This document shows positions 35,866 through 43,820 of a stretch of 64,000 nt of DNA, in pieces. The notes beneath the pieces were generated by a model, which saw nothing but the letters and a program-made list of their open reading frames with translations, did no database searches and had not been told where the DNA came from. The stretch comes from JANPLN01 sp043757265 (GTDB lineage Bacteria; Bdellovibrionota; Bdellovibrionia; Bdellovibrionales; JAGQZY01), in assembly GCA_043757265.1 (NCBI GenBank), contig JAYUQP010000067.1, forward strand, positions 1 through 64,000, in the 5' to 3' direction. The translations under genes and the position numbers were made by a program. Positions within the stretch are counted from its first letter, which is position 1; each line of letters opens with the position of its first letter.

Positions 35866-36639
35866 CTACAAGTGGAATTGTTTGATCGCTTGATCAAGAT
35901 CTTCAATGGTCCCGATATCTATGTATCGCCCTTCATTTACGGGTTGTGCGCAAACGCGAAGACCGTGCTGAATGGCCTGGTTGATGACATCACCAAAGAC
36001 CACCTCTTTGCCCTCGGCCACTGTGCACGTTTTTAAAAACTCATGCATAAAGTGTGCAAATTTAAAATTCCAAAAACAGCAACCCCACATGTGAGTGAGC
36101 TTAGTGTCCTTAGGCTTATCGATCGTGCCCGTTACGAGATTAGATTGCCCGTTAAAATCGACCATCCCAAATTTTTTGGGATTTTGAGTGGGAAACAATC
36201 CTAGCATCAAGTCCGGCTTTAGCTTCTCAAAAGCTGTTTTAAGATCTACAAAGGAATTTTCGGGCTCAATGATCGTGTCAGACATGCCAAATACAATCAC
36301 ATCATTAGGTGTGATCCACGGAAATGATAAATCTAAGGCATAAGGCATTCCGCGTGCTACACTCTGAAAATTGTAAACAATAGGAATCCCGGTTGTTCTT
36401 CCCGATCCGTAATAATCCATAATGTCAGACTTGCCTGGTCCCAACGTGATAATTATTTTTTCCACTCCCATTCGCGTCATGTGATTGACCAGATACTGGC
36501 TTACAACTTTTGGTCGCAGTTTGCTTTCGCCGTCAATTTGCACTTCGTGGTAACCAATCGGGTACAACTCTTTTGAAAAAGGCAATGGATGGAGGCGCGT
36601 CCCTTTACCGGCGGCTGGAATCAGACCTATTAAGCTCAT
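35866..36639 (-). CDS. Sugar-1-phosphate nucleotidyltransferase
   Basis: The protein has 257 residues. The nucleotide-binding signature LIPAAGKGTRLHPLPFSKELYPIG is at the N-terminus, followed by the substrate-side motif FGMSDTIIEP and DKPKDTKLTHMWGCCFW. It resembles RmlA/GlmU-type enzymes that make NDP-sugars from sugar-1-phosphate and NTP; the sugar and base cannot be fixed from sequence. It overlaps the GT2 gene (ATGA), so it probably supplies the donor for that enzyme. Confidence 0.85.
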   Translation of the reverse strand: MSLIGLIPAAGKGTRLHPLPFSKELYPIGYHEVQIDGESKLRPKVVSQYLVNHMTRMGVEKIIITLGPGKSDIMDYYGSGRTTGIPIVYNFQSVARGMPYALDLSFPWITPNDVIVFGMSDTIIEPENSFVDLKTAFEKLKPDLMLGLFPTQNPKKFGMVDFNGQSNLVTGTIDKPKDTKLTHMWGCCFWNFKFAHFMHEFLKTCTVAEGKEVVFGDVINQAIQHGLRVCAQPVNEGRYIDIGTIEDLDQAIKQFHL

Positions 36640-37694
36640 GGTTTTTCTCCTTGTGGAACAAATCCTTTTTCAAAAACACTTTTACCGCGGATGCCTTTGC
36701 CGAAACAAACACGTAAACGCTCCAGCCACCGCACTCCTAAATACGAAACTATCTGCATTTTGTAGTAGCTAAAAAGACTCGTTGCTTCAGGAAAGACAGC
36801 TTGCAGGTCTGCTAGTAGATTTTTGAGATCTCTTGCCGCGATCTCCCCGTGCACCATTTTTAAATCGAGCATATTCAAAACACCCTGTGCATGGGCCGCA
36901 TAACATGATTTGTAAAATGCTAAGTTTCCGACATCTGATCGTGTCGCCCAACTCTCGATATCTTCGATGATTAAACGAAAGCTTTGATACTGTTTTTTTT
37001 GTTTTTCGGGCTTGAACGAAGACCATGTTTGCGAGCCCAGTCGATAGCAAAACAACGTCTCCTCCACAAAAAAAGTGTTGCGACTTTGTGTGCACATTTT
37101 GGCAAAGGCCGCACCGTCCAAACATGTGCCGTATTTGGCCTCCCAGCCTCCGGCTTTTAAGAAAATATTCCGTCGATATATGGAACTCATCACCATGTGG
37201 TTGGCGATCAACTGATTCTTCAATCGATCAATGCCGCCTACAAGTCCGGGCACCGATGATATCTGGCTCTGACAAAGCGGTTGCATCGCTTCGTCGCAGT
37301 ATTCGATTCCGCTGTAGATAATATCCACGTCGGGATGGCGATCGATAATGTTTTTGTAGACTTTCAAAAAATCAGACTTAATATGATCGTCATCGCTTAA
37401 CAAATAAACAAACTCACCCTTGGCTTGTTCGAGCAGAAATTTCCAGTTGCCTGGGCCACCCAAATTTTTATCGTGATGAAAAATCGAAATGGGGAATGCA
37501 TTTGTGCTTTTTTTTAAAGTGTTTAAGTAGTCCCTGGTGCCATCGCTTGAAGCGTCGTTTGAAATGATCAACTCGATGTACTCCAAACCCTCGCTTTGTT
37601 GAAACACACTCGCGAGAGTTTCTTTCAACATGTCACAGCGATTGTGTGTGGGTACCAAAATGGAAACAAGCGGACGCAAATTTGAAAGGCTCAT
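36636..37694 (-). CDS. GT2-family glycosyltransferase
   Basis: The protein has 352 residues and the GT-A fold. The start SILVPTHNRCDMLKETLASVFQQS is typical of GT2. ISNDASSDGTRDYL and the metal-binding Asp cluster in VYLLSDDDHIKSDF follow. The C-terminal third is helical and not assigned. It would transfer a sugar from an NDP-donor. It is co-translated with the nucleotidyltransferase downstream. A TAAACT box (37706-37701) six bases before the ATG may be its -10 element. Confidence 0.87.
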   Translation of the reverse strand: MSLSNLRPLVSILVPTHNRCDMLKETLASVFQQSEGLEYIELIISNDASSDGTRDYLNTLKKSTNAFPISIFHHDKNLGGPGNWKFLLEQAKGEFVYLLSDDDHIKSDFLKVYKNIIDRHPDVDIIYSGIEYCDEAMQPLCQSQISSVPGLVGGIDRLKNQLIANHMVMSSIYRRNIFLKAGGWEAKYGTCLDGAAFAKMCTQSRNTFFVEETLFCYRLGSQTWSSFKPEKQKKQYQSFRLIIEDIESWATRSDVGNLAFYKSCYAAHAQGVLNMLDLKMVHGEIAARDLKNLLADLQAVFPEATSLFSYYKMQIVSYLGVRWLERLRVCFGKGIRGKSVFEKGFVPQGEKP

Positions 37695-37787
37695 AACAGA
37701 AGTTTACTCTGGAGTTAGCGGCGGATCATCCTTGAATCCATCTTTGGTCCAGGTGTATTCCTAAAAATTTAAGGCTAAGATCTGATT

Positions 37788-38756
37788 ATGATTTTCTCTG
37801 TAATTACTCCCACACACTTCCGCCCCGAAAAACTGCGCGCCCTTCTTTTATCTTTGGAACACCAGACGCTTTCGGCCGAACAGTTCGAAGTGATTCTTGT
37901 TCCATCGCCAAACGATTCTGGGCCGGAAAATCTGCCGTCGACGAGACTCAACTTGCGAATTCTTTCGGCTGATGGTGACCCCTACGGTGGAAAAAGCGCC
38001 TCTTTCAAAAGAAATAGCGGCGCTCAAACGGCGCGGGCCCCATGGTTGGCTTTTATCGACGATGACTGCATCGCCGACCGCAATTGGTTACAACAAGCAA
38101 GCCTGCGTTTAAAAAATACCGAATGTCAGGCCATCGAGGGACTGACGAAAATTCCTTTACCGGAAAAAATGACCTACACCTACAAGGGGTTGCAAAGGCT
38201 TTCGCAGGCCGGAGGTTACCAAACCTGTAATATGTTTTACAAAAGAGATGTCTTTTTAGACTGTGGCGGTTTCGATTTGAACTTCCCCTTTTATCTTGAA
38301 GACACGGATCTTGCGTGGACCCTGCTCGACCGCGGACAAAAAATTGTTTTCGATAACTTAAGCATCGTTGAACATCCTGTACCGGATCCCGACGTGGATC
38401 GACTTTTATTTAATGCCTATCGCGCTCGTCTAATTCCTTATTTGTACAGAAAACACTCGCAGATGTTTAAAAGCCAAGGTTGGAGGGCCCTTCAGCGTTT
38501 TCAATGGTTTTTTTTATTTGTTCATACCGGCCTGGTCGCTTGGTTTATATCCACCCCGTCGGTACAGCGACTCATTTTTATCGCCAGCGCAGTGGTGTTG
38601 TTGAGCGTGGCGTACACAGCCAAGCAGTTGCGCGGATGTTCTTTTACTGTCGATGAAGCTATTAAGATGAGTTTTTATTATATCATCACGCCATGGATTA
38701 CTTTAATTCAGTTATGGCGGGGGAATTTTCAACAACGAACTTTTATCTGGCGCTAG
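37788..38756 (+). CDS. Membrane-anchored GT2-family glycosyltransferase
   Basis: The protein has 322 residues. The GT-A domain shows FSVITPTHFRPEKLRALLLSLEHQ, a K-RN-G motif in FKRNSGAQTARAPWLAFIDDDCI, and LEDTDLAWTLLDRG, the ED-Y-like acceptor motif of GT2. Two C-terminal hydrophobic segments (about 240-280) tether it to the membrane. The ATG has no ribosome binding site; TAAGAT (37776-37781) is spaced like a -10 box for a leaderless start. It stands alone and diverges from the previous gene. Confidence 0.86.
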   Translation: MIFSVITPTHFRPEKLRALLLSLEHQTLSAEQFEVILVPSPNDSGPENLPSTRLNLRILSADGDPYGGKSASFKRNSGAQTARAPWLAFIDDDCIADRNWLQQASLRLKNTECQAIEGLTKIPLPEKMTYTYKGLQRLSQAGGYQTCNMFYKRDVFLDCGGFDLNFPFYLEDTDLAWTLLDRGQKIVFDNLSIVEHPVPDPDVDRLLFNAYRARLIPYLYRKHSQMFKSQGWRALQRFQWFFLFVHTGLVAWFISTPSVQRLIFIASAVVLLSVAYTAKQLRGCSFTVDEAIKMSFYYIITPWITLIQLWRGNFQQRTFIWR

Positions 38757-38771
38757 GCCACCGATTGCAAT

Positions 38772-39050
38772 TTAAAAGGGCGACGTTGGCTTGAGCGTCT
38801 CAACAATTCCTTCAGCCACAAGCCCTTCACAAAACTCTTGTATATCTGTAGCTACAATAGAAAGTTCGCAATCAAAATCCTCAACTAATAGATTCGAAAT
38901 CACTTCCGAGTCGTTCTCACCGTCTAATTTTTCCCAAATAAACGATCCCACTTCATTTAATTCATGAACTTTTTGATTGCGAGGATCTAGAATGACGGCC
39001 TTCTCTTCGATAATCTGCCACGGCAACCCTTGCACACGTTTGTAGTTCAT
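38772..39050 (-). CDS. PqqD-family protein
   Basis: The 92-residue protein fits the PqqD winged-helix family. The beta-strand N-terminus (WQIIEEKAVILDPRNQKVHELNEVGSFIWEKLDG) and the helical C-terminal part ending in LVAEGIVETL are the family's usual layout. PqqD domains bind peptide substrates in RiPP biosynthesis (RRE fold), but many orphan copies sit in polysaccharide loci, where their role is unknown. No radical-SAM partner, HPr-kinase-like gene or obvious precursor gene lies next to it. The ATG has a ribosome binding site (AGGGGGATTT). Confidence 0.83.
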   Translation of the reverse strand: MNYKRVQGLPWQIIEEKAVILDPRNQKVHELNEVGSFIWEKLDGENDSEVISNLLVEDFDCELSIVATDIQEFCEGLVAEGIVETLKPTSPF

Positions 39051-39426
39051 AAATCCCCCTGATTCATAAAGCTTATTCTTTTTCGCAAGATTCTACCACC
39101 CGATGCTCGATGAAGGTCGAGGCACAAAACGCAAAAAAAAGATACGCGAGATCCTTCGCTACGCTCAGGCTGACAGTGGAAATTCCAGGCTGACGGTAAG
39201 CAATCCCTGGCTGACGGTGAGCAAATTACGATGAACCACTTTCGTCATCCTGAGCGCAGCGAAGGATCTCGTGTTCAGTTAAGTTCTTCGTCGACGATTT
39301 TACCCAGATCCAGAGGATCTGATTTCATCAAATCCGAAGAATCTGTTGGTATGTTTGGATCTGTAAGATCCAAACAAATCAGATCTGGAAGATCTGATGA
39401 TATCAAACCTGGAGGATCTGATAATG
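39051..39426. repeat. Repeat-rich intergenic region (BIME-like pair, tandem 20-mers, GATCTG array)
   Basis: Three kinds of repeat fill this gap. First, 39147-39169 and 39249-39271 are inverted copies of a 23-bp REP-like sequence with one mismatch. Second, three tandem units of about 20 bp built on GGCTGACGGT occupy 39167-39226. Third, about seven GATCTG/GATCC boxes at 18-24 bp spacing occupy 39305-39420. Open frames here on either strand are by-products of the repeats. Confidence 0.75.
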
Positions 39427-39855
39427 TTAATTGCGCAGAATTCCCCATGCTATAAGAATTAGCAAAAAACTCCAACTGTGCTTGTGGTTTACCCAATTTT
39501 GCGGAGCCCCGCAAAAATCTTTTCTAAAAGATAGGACAAAAAGATAGCAAATCAGAAAGCCAACAATGGGTCCCAGTGGATGAAAATAAAAAGACAGGCT
39601 GATGTCGCAAGAGAAAAAAGCGATCACCGCGCGCGTGAGGCCGCAGCCCGGACACTCCCATTCTGTAAAATAACGAAACAAGCAGGCTACAGGCGATTGG
39701 GCACTTAAGCTCTCAACCGATGCGATGGATGGACGCCAACCGGCCATCCACGCGAACGCACTGGCAAAGCACCCCAAAAGAAAACCGATTTGAAAAACTC
39801 TTTTAAAGACCTTGGCTACCATAAAAGCCGTTAATTTCTGACTGTTGGATAGCAT
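39427..39855 (-). CDS. DUF2752 membrane protein
   Basis: The protein has 142 residues with three to four hydrophobic helices. It has the DUF2752 hallmark ECPGCGLTRAVIAFFSCDISLSFYFHPLGP, with a CPGCGLTR metal-binding-like motif. The function is unknown. The ATG at 39855 overlaps the upstream DUF4234-like gene by 53 bp; a start at 39822 would cut this to 20 bp. The two genes are probably one operon of small membrane proteins. Confidence 0.82.
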   Translation of the reverse strand: MLSNSQKLTAFMVAKVFKRVFQIGFLLGCFASAFAWMAGWRPSIASVESLSAQSPVACLFRYFTEWECPGCGLTRAVIAFFSCDISLSFYFHPLGPIVGFLICYLFVLSFRKDFCGAPQNWVNHKHSWSFLLILIAWGILRN

Positions 39856-40165
39856 CGTTCACCATGCTCAATCCAAAGAAGGTTAAAATGACGGCTATAA
39901 GGCCTGCGGAGCCTGGATCTTTTTTTAATAGCACAGCGATATCTGAGCTTTTTCGGTATTCGTGATAAATATGATAGAGGCCGCAGGTGAGGATGGTAAA
40001 AATCAGCCACTGAGCAAAGCTGTATTTGTACTCTTTCAACATGTCATTCACCGCCTGGCACTGCTTGTACTGTACGTAGATGTTGTACAAAAAACAGGTG
40101 ATAAGAGTGAGGATGATATCTAAAACAATATTTCGAACGTGTTGGTTTTTTAATGTTTGTGTCAT
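39803..40165 (-). CDS. DUF4234-like small membrane protein
   Basis: The 120-residue protein contains three hydrophobic helices. Two repeated elements, ITCFLYNIYVQYKQCQAVN and LTCGLYHIYHEYRKSSDI, form the usual DUF4234 pattern of a helix ending in (L/F)Y-x-IY followed by a basic stretch. Function unknown. It lies directly after a glycosyltransferase gene on the same strand and overlaps the DUF2752 gene. Confidence 0.72.
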   Translation of the reverse strand: MTQTLKNQHVRNIVLDIILTLITCFLYNIYVQYKQCQAVNDMLKEYKYSFAQWLIFTILTCGLYHIYHEYRKSSDIAVLLKKDPGSAGLIAVILTFFGLSMVNDAIQQSEINGFYGSQGL

Positions 40166-40174
40166 ACGGCGGTT

Positions 40175-41329
40175 CTACTTGGTCTTCAACAAACGAGCAA
40201 CAATGATTTTTTCGATCTGTTCCGCCACAGTTTTGATCGAAAAAGTCTTTGCGCGGTTGAATCCGCGTGCACGCAGCTGTTCCAACAGGTTTTCATTGTG
40301 CAAAGTTTCAACAAGACAACGGGCCCATGCCTCTTTATCCGACTCCGAAATTATAAGCCCTGCATCATCAACCACGAACGGAATTTCCCCTGAATCACTT
40401 GCAATGACGGGCACTCCACAAGCAAAGGCCTCGATGATCATTCGGCCAAACTGCTCTCGCCAAAACGTAGTTGTCTGACTGGGGCACAAAAGCACATCCA
40501 TCACTGGTAAAATCTGTGGAACTTCTTCGTGCTTTACTAGCTTCAAGAAAACACGTGCTTGTAGATTGTTTTGTACAACCCAATTTTCAAGCTCCCCGCG
40601 CATCGGTCCATCACCCAAAATGAGAACTTGCCACTCTTGCTCGCGCGGAAGTTTTTCGATGGCGTAACAAAAATGCGCCAGCCCCTTTTCTTTGTTTAAT
40701 CTTCCCATAAAACCTATGGTCTTAACGTCCTGTAGGCCCCACTCTATGCGCTTTTGGGTTTTCTGTTGCTGCGTCAATGGCACAAAACGATCGGTGTTCA
40801 CAAAATAGGGAACAACCTCTGAGTGGCCTGAAAAATTTTTCGCATGAAACGTTTCTAGCACTTGGGGCCCGCAACCCCAAAGAGAATCACACTCTTGTAG
40901 AGTTTGTTTTTCGAGAAGTGAAAAAGGCCATGGATAGTTTTTGAAAATATTTTGATTCGTAAATAACGAGTAAGGAATTTTTTCTTTGCGCAATGCTCGC
41001 CCGAGTTGAAATCCCGAAAAGATATAGGGTTCTTCCCAAACGTAGGCGTAGTCCCATTTTTTCAGCTTTACAAGCTTGCGCAATTCGCGCTGTTTGTACC
41101 AAAAGAGATGAATATACGATGTGGCAACACACGGCAGATCCACCACTTGGAGATTGCTTCCCGCATGTTCAGGCTCGCACTCGATGGGCCGCAGATCTCC
41201 AGCAAAAAATCGCGGGGCTCCGACCGTCACCTCGATGTGGTCGCTTTTGTTGAGCTCTCGCATCAGTGAGCGGTTTAAAGCCACAACGTAGGAATGCCCA
41301 ACACTGAGTAGTTGAATTTTATCTTTCAT
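40175..41329 (-). CDS. GT4-family glycosyltransferase
   Basis: The protein has 384 residues and the GT-B fold. LSVGHSYVVALNRSLMREL is the N-terminal strand-loop. TIGFMGRLNKEKGLAHFCYAIEKL and VLILGDGPMRGELENW start the C-terminal lobe, and the donor-site motif is EQFGRMIIEAFACGVPVIASDSGEIP. The ATG at 41329 is preferred to a TTG two codons earlier. CATAAT (41341-41336) is placed as a -10 box for a leaderless message. It is followed ten bases later by the DUF4234-like gene. Confidence 0.87.
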   Translation of the reverse strand: MKDKIQLLSVGHSYVVALNRSLMRELNKSDHIEVTVGAPRFFAGDLRPIECEPEHAGSNLQVVDLPCVATSYIHLFWYKQRELRKLVKLKKWDYAYVWEEPYIFSGFQLGRALRKEKIPYSLFTNQNIFKNYPWPFSLLEKQTLQECDSLWGCGPQVLETFHAKNFSGHSEVVPYFVNTDRFVPLTQQQKTQKRIEWGLQDVKTIGFMGRLNKEKGLAHFCYAIEKLPREQEWQVLILGDGPMRGELENWVVQNNLQARVFLKLVKHEEVPQILPVMDVLLCPSQTTTFWREQFGRMIIEAFACGVPVIASDSGEIPFVVDDAGLIISESDKEAWARCLVETLHNENLLEQLRARGFNRAKTFSIKTVAEQIEKIIVARLLKTK

Positions 41330-41400
41330 TTTCAAATTATGACCGCGTTCCTGCGCAAGGAAAAGGTGAAAACGAAAACAAATATTATGTTACAAGCTCA

Positions 41401-41428
41401 TTGAAAAACCGCAAAGACTCTCTACACT
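41401..41428 (+). promoter_or_regulatory. Sigma-70-type promoter placed for a leaderless start
   Basis: TTGAAA (41401-41406), a 16-base spacer and TACACT (41423-41428) precede the ATG at 41435 by six bases. No ribosome binding site is present. Confidence 0.5.
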
Positions 41429-41434
41429 GAGAGC

Positions 41435-42646
41435 ATGCAAGCCGTTCGAAAATTGCTTATCGCCATTCATGATCTCCACCCTTGGGGCGGGCAAGACAAA
41501 TCCAATTTGGAAATTCTTTATGGCTTAAATGCGAATACACCGCTTGAAATCCACGCCTATCAATTCACCGATCATCGCCCGTGGCCGTCGGTAAAATTCG
41601 TAAAGTACACGGGCTTTCGCCGCCCGGTGATTTTAAAGATGCTTTCGTACGGATTTCGTTCTGTATTTCGTTTCGCGCAAATTCGTAAAAATGAAAAAGT
41701 TTGGGTGCAGAGCACAGGGACTGCCACTTGGGATCCGGATGTTTTTCAAATTCAATTTTTACATAAAACCTGGCAAAACCTCCAGGCTGATTTTAACCTC
41801 GATGAAGATTCGTCTTTTTTAAAAAGTGTTTATCATCAAATATTGCAATTTTTTAATATCTGGCTCGAAGAGCGAGTTTATAAAAAAAACAAAAAGTATA
41901 TTGCGATTTCACATGCAATCAAAAAAGAGCTGATTCAAAACTTTCAAATCCCCGAAAAAAATATTCAAACAATATATCACGGCGTGGACACGCAGTTTTT
42001 TTCGCCTGCTACGACAACTGAGGCTTTAGAGGCTCGCGAGAGGATCCGCAGCGAACTGCGCATTCCAAAAAACGCATTCGTGCTTTTGCATACCGGTGCA
42101 CTCAATCAACGTAAAGGCGTGCCGCTGGCTTTAGAAACAATTGGAATTCTAAAAAGCTCAGGGCTTAGCAACATTCACTACATTGCCGTCGGCGCTGGCG
42201 ATATCAAACCGCTTAAAAGAATCGCGGCAGAAGAAAAAATCAGCGATCACGTTCATTTTATTCAACATTGTAAAAATGTTCGCGACTACTACTGGGCAAG
42301 CGACCTTTTCTTTTTCCCAACGGTTTACGAACCTTTCGGTCTGGTGATTCTTGAAGCCATGGCGTCGGGCCTCCCCTGTGTTGTTTCAGCCAGCGCCGGC
42401 GGATCGGAATTGATCGAACACGAACAAAACGGCCTTTTGATCGAAAACATTTTGGACCCAGCTTCTATGGCTCAGCAGCTAGAAAGTCTGATTAAACAGC
42501 CTGAGCTGCAAAAACGATATGGCGTGAACGCGGTGGAAACCGCCAAACGCCGACCATGGACCGTGGTTTCGGATGAGTATCTGCAGTTTTATCAATCACT
42601 CAATCCGCCAAATAATCTGCCGACTCATGTCGAAACCTCCATCTAG
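41435..42646 (+). CDS. GT4-family glycosyltransferase
   Basis: The protein has 403 residues and the GT-B fold. LLIAIHDLHPWGGQDKSNLEILYGL is the N-terminal glycine loop, and the linker has YIAISHAIKKEL. The C-terminal lobe shows LLHTGALNQRKGVPLALETIGIL and TVYEPFGLVILEAMASGLPCVVSASAGGSELIE with the EX7E motif. It is the first of three consecutive plus-strand glycosyltransferase genes (41435-44979) with overlapping or nearly overlapping ends, presumably one operon. Confidence 0.88.
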   Translation: MQAVRKLLIAIHDLHPWGGQDKSNLEILYGLNANTPLEIHAYQFTDHRPWPSVKFVKYTGFRRPVILKMLSYGFRSVFRFAQIRKNEKVWVQSTGTATWDPDVFQIQFLHKTWQNLQADFNLDEDSSFLKSVYHQILQFFNIWLEERVYKKNKKYIAISHAIKKELIQNFQIPEKNIQTIYHGVDTQFFSPATTTEALEARERIRSELRIPKNAFVLLHTGALNQRKGVPLALETIGILKSSGLSNIHYIAVGAGDIKPLKRIAAEEKISDHVHFIQHCKNVRDYYWASDLFFFPTVYEPFGLVILEAMASGLPCVVSASAGGSELIEHEQNGLLIENILDPASMAQQLESLIKQPELQKRYGVNAVETAKRRPWTVVSDEYLQFYQSLNPPNNLPTHVETSI

Positions 42647-43820
42647 GATGATGTCACAGCCCTCGAAACGAAAAAAAATTCTGGTTCCTAGTTTCGACTT
42701 TAAACCCCAGCTGGGTGGCGTTGCGCACTACGTGCATGAGCTTATGACCGTGCTACATAATGAATACCACTTAGACATTCACATCCTTGCACGCCAAGCA
42801 CCAGGCGCTGCGGCCTACGATGCTGTCTCGCCGTTTAAGATAACGCGCATCAAAACTCCCGAGATGGCCGCTCTTGCTCTTCCACGATGGACAAAAGCCG
42901 TTTGGAAAATGCAAAAAAATCTCAAACCAGATTTTATTTTTTGTCCGCTGTGGTTTCCCGACGCAACCTCCGTGTACCTTGCGCAAAGGCTCGGAGCGCC
43001 AAAAAGTCCTTATTATATCGCCGCTCACGCCATGGAAATTGTGGAAAGTGAAAAGACCCCGAAGCTCTACCTGCGAAAAAAGTTTCTCTCCGGGCTTAAG
43101 CTCAAAACGTTTTTGCATGCCGAAAAAATTTTTCCGGTGAGTCGGTTTACTAAAGATCTTATTTCGCAAATTACAAATTTGACGGAAAGCAAACTTTGCG
43201 TTGCGACAAACGGAATCAATACAAACGTATTTCAACCATCACCCACAACTGCAAAGGATCGATTTCACAGATCCACAAAAAATCTTCTCACTGTGACGCG
43301 ACTTCATCCTTATAAGGGCGTCGACATGGTTTTACGATCGCTCCCAGCGCTTATCAAACAAGGAATTGATCTCAAGTATCGAATCGTTGGCACGGGCTCG
43401 GACCTTGAGCGACTAAAAAAGCTAGTTTCCGAGCTTTCCCTGCAGAGTCACGTTTTATTTTTAGGAGCGCTTTCACAGAGGGAAATCATCGAGCATTACA
43501 ACGCTGCAGATCTTTTTATTCTTTTATCAAGACAGGAACTGCCTGATGTTGAAGGTTTTGGGCTGGTATTTCTCGAAGCCGCTGCTTGTGGGCTTCCAAG
43601 TCTCGGCGGTGCGAGCGGTGGTATTCCTGACGCCATCGACAACGGACAATCTGGGTGGTTAGTGGATCCTACAGATTTGCAAAAGATCGAACGCCAGCTT
43701 TTTAAATTGTTATCCACCCCGCAGATGCTTGCCACAGCTTCAACCTATTGTTTGCAAATGGTGACGCAAAGAAGCTGGTTCAAAACCGCGCAGATAATTA
43801 CAGGAGCGATGCGTGTCTAA
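42627..43820 (+). CDS. GT4-family glycosyltransferase
   Basis: The protein has 397 residues from the ATG at 42627; starts at 42648 or 42651 would avoid the 20-bp overlap with the preceding gene, and none has a good ribosome binding site. It has the GT-B fold with ILVPSFDFKPQLGGVAHYVHEL at the N-terminus, AEKIFPVSRFTKDLI in the linker, LLTVTRLHPYKGVDMVLRSLPAL, and the donor segment EGFGLVFLEAAACGLPSLGGASGGIPDAI. It is the middle gene of the three-glycosyltransferase operon. Confidence 0.86.
   Translation: MSKPPSRMMSQPSKRKKILVPSFDFKPQLGGVAHYVHELMTVLHNEYHLDIHILARQAPGAAAYDAVSPFKITRIKTPEMAALALPRWTKAVWKMQKNLKPDFIFCPLWFPDATSVYLAQRLGAPKSPYYIAAHAMEIVESEKTPKLYLRKKFLSGLKLKTFLHAEKIFPVSRFTKDLISQITNLTESKLCVATNGINTNVFQPSPTTAKDRFHRSTKNLLTVTRLHPYKGVDMVLRSLPALIKQGIDLKYRIVGTGSDLERLKKLVSELSLQSHVLFLGALSQREIIEHYNAADLFILLSRQELPDVEGFGLVFLEAAACGLPSLGGASGGIPDAIDNGQSGWLVDPTDLQKIERQLFKLLSTPQMLATASTYCLQMVTQRSWFKTAQIITGAMRV

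Noticed and set aside
39231..39455. Plus-strand frame beginning with HFRHPERSEGSR
   Set aside because: This peptide is the known by-product of translating the REP-like repeat; no start signal is present.
39275..39514. Minus-strand frame of 79 codons with Asp-Leu/Asp-Pro repeats just upstream of the PqqD gene, considered as a RiPP precursor
   Set aside because: The repeats arise from the GATCTG DNA array, the frame overlaps the DUF2752 gene in another phase, and there is no ribosome binding site or leader-core layout.
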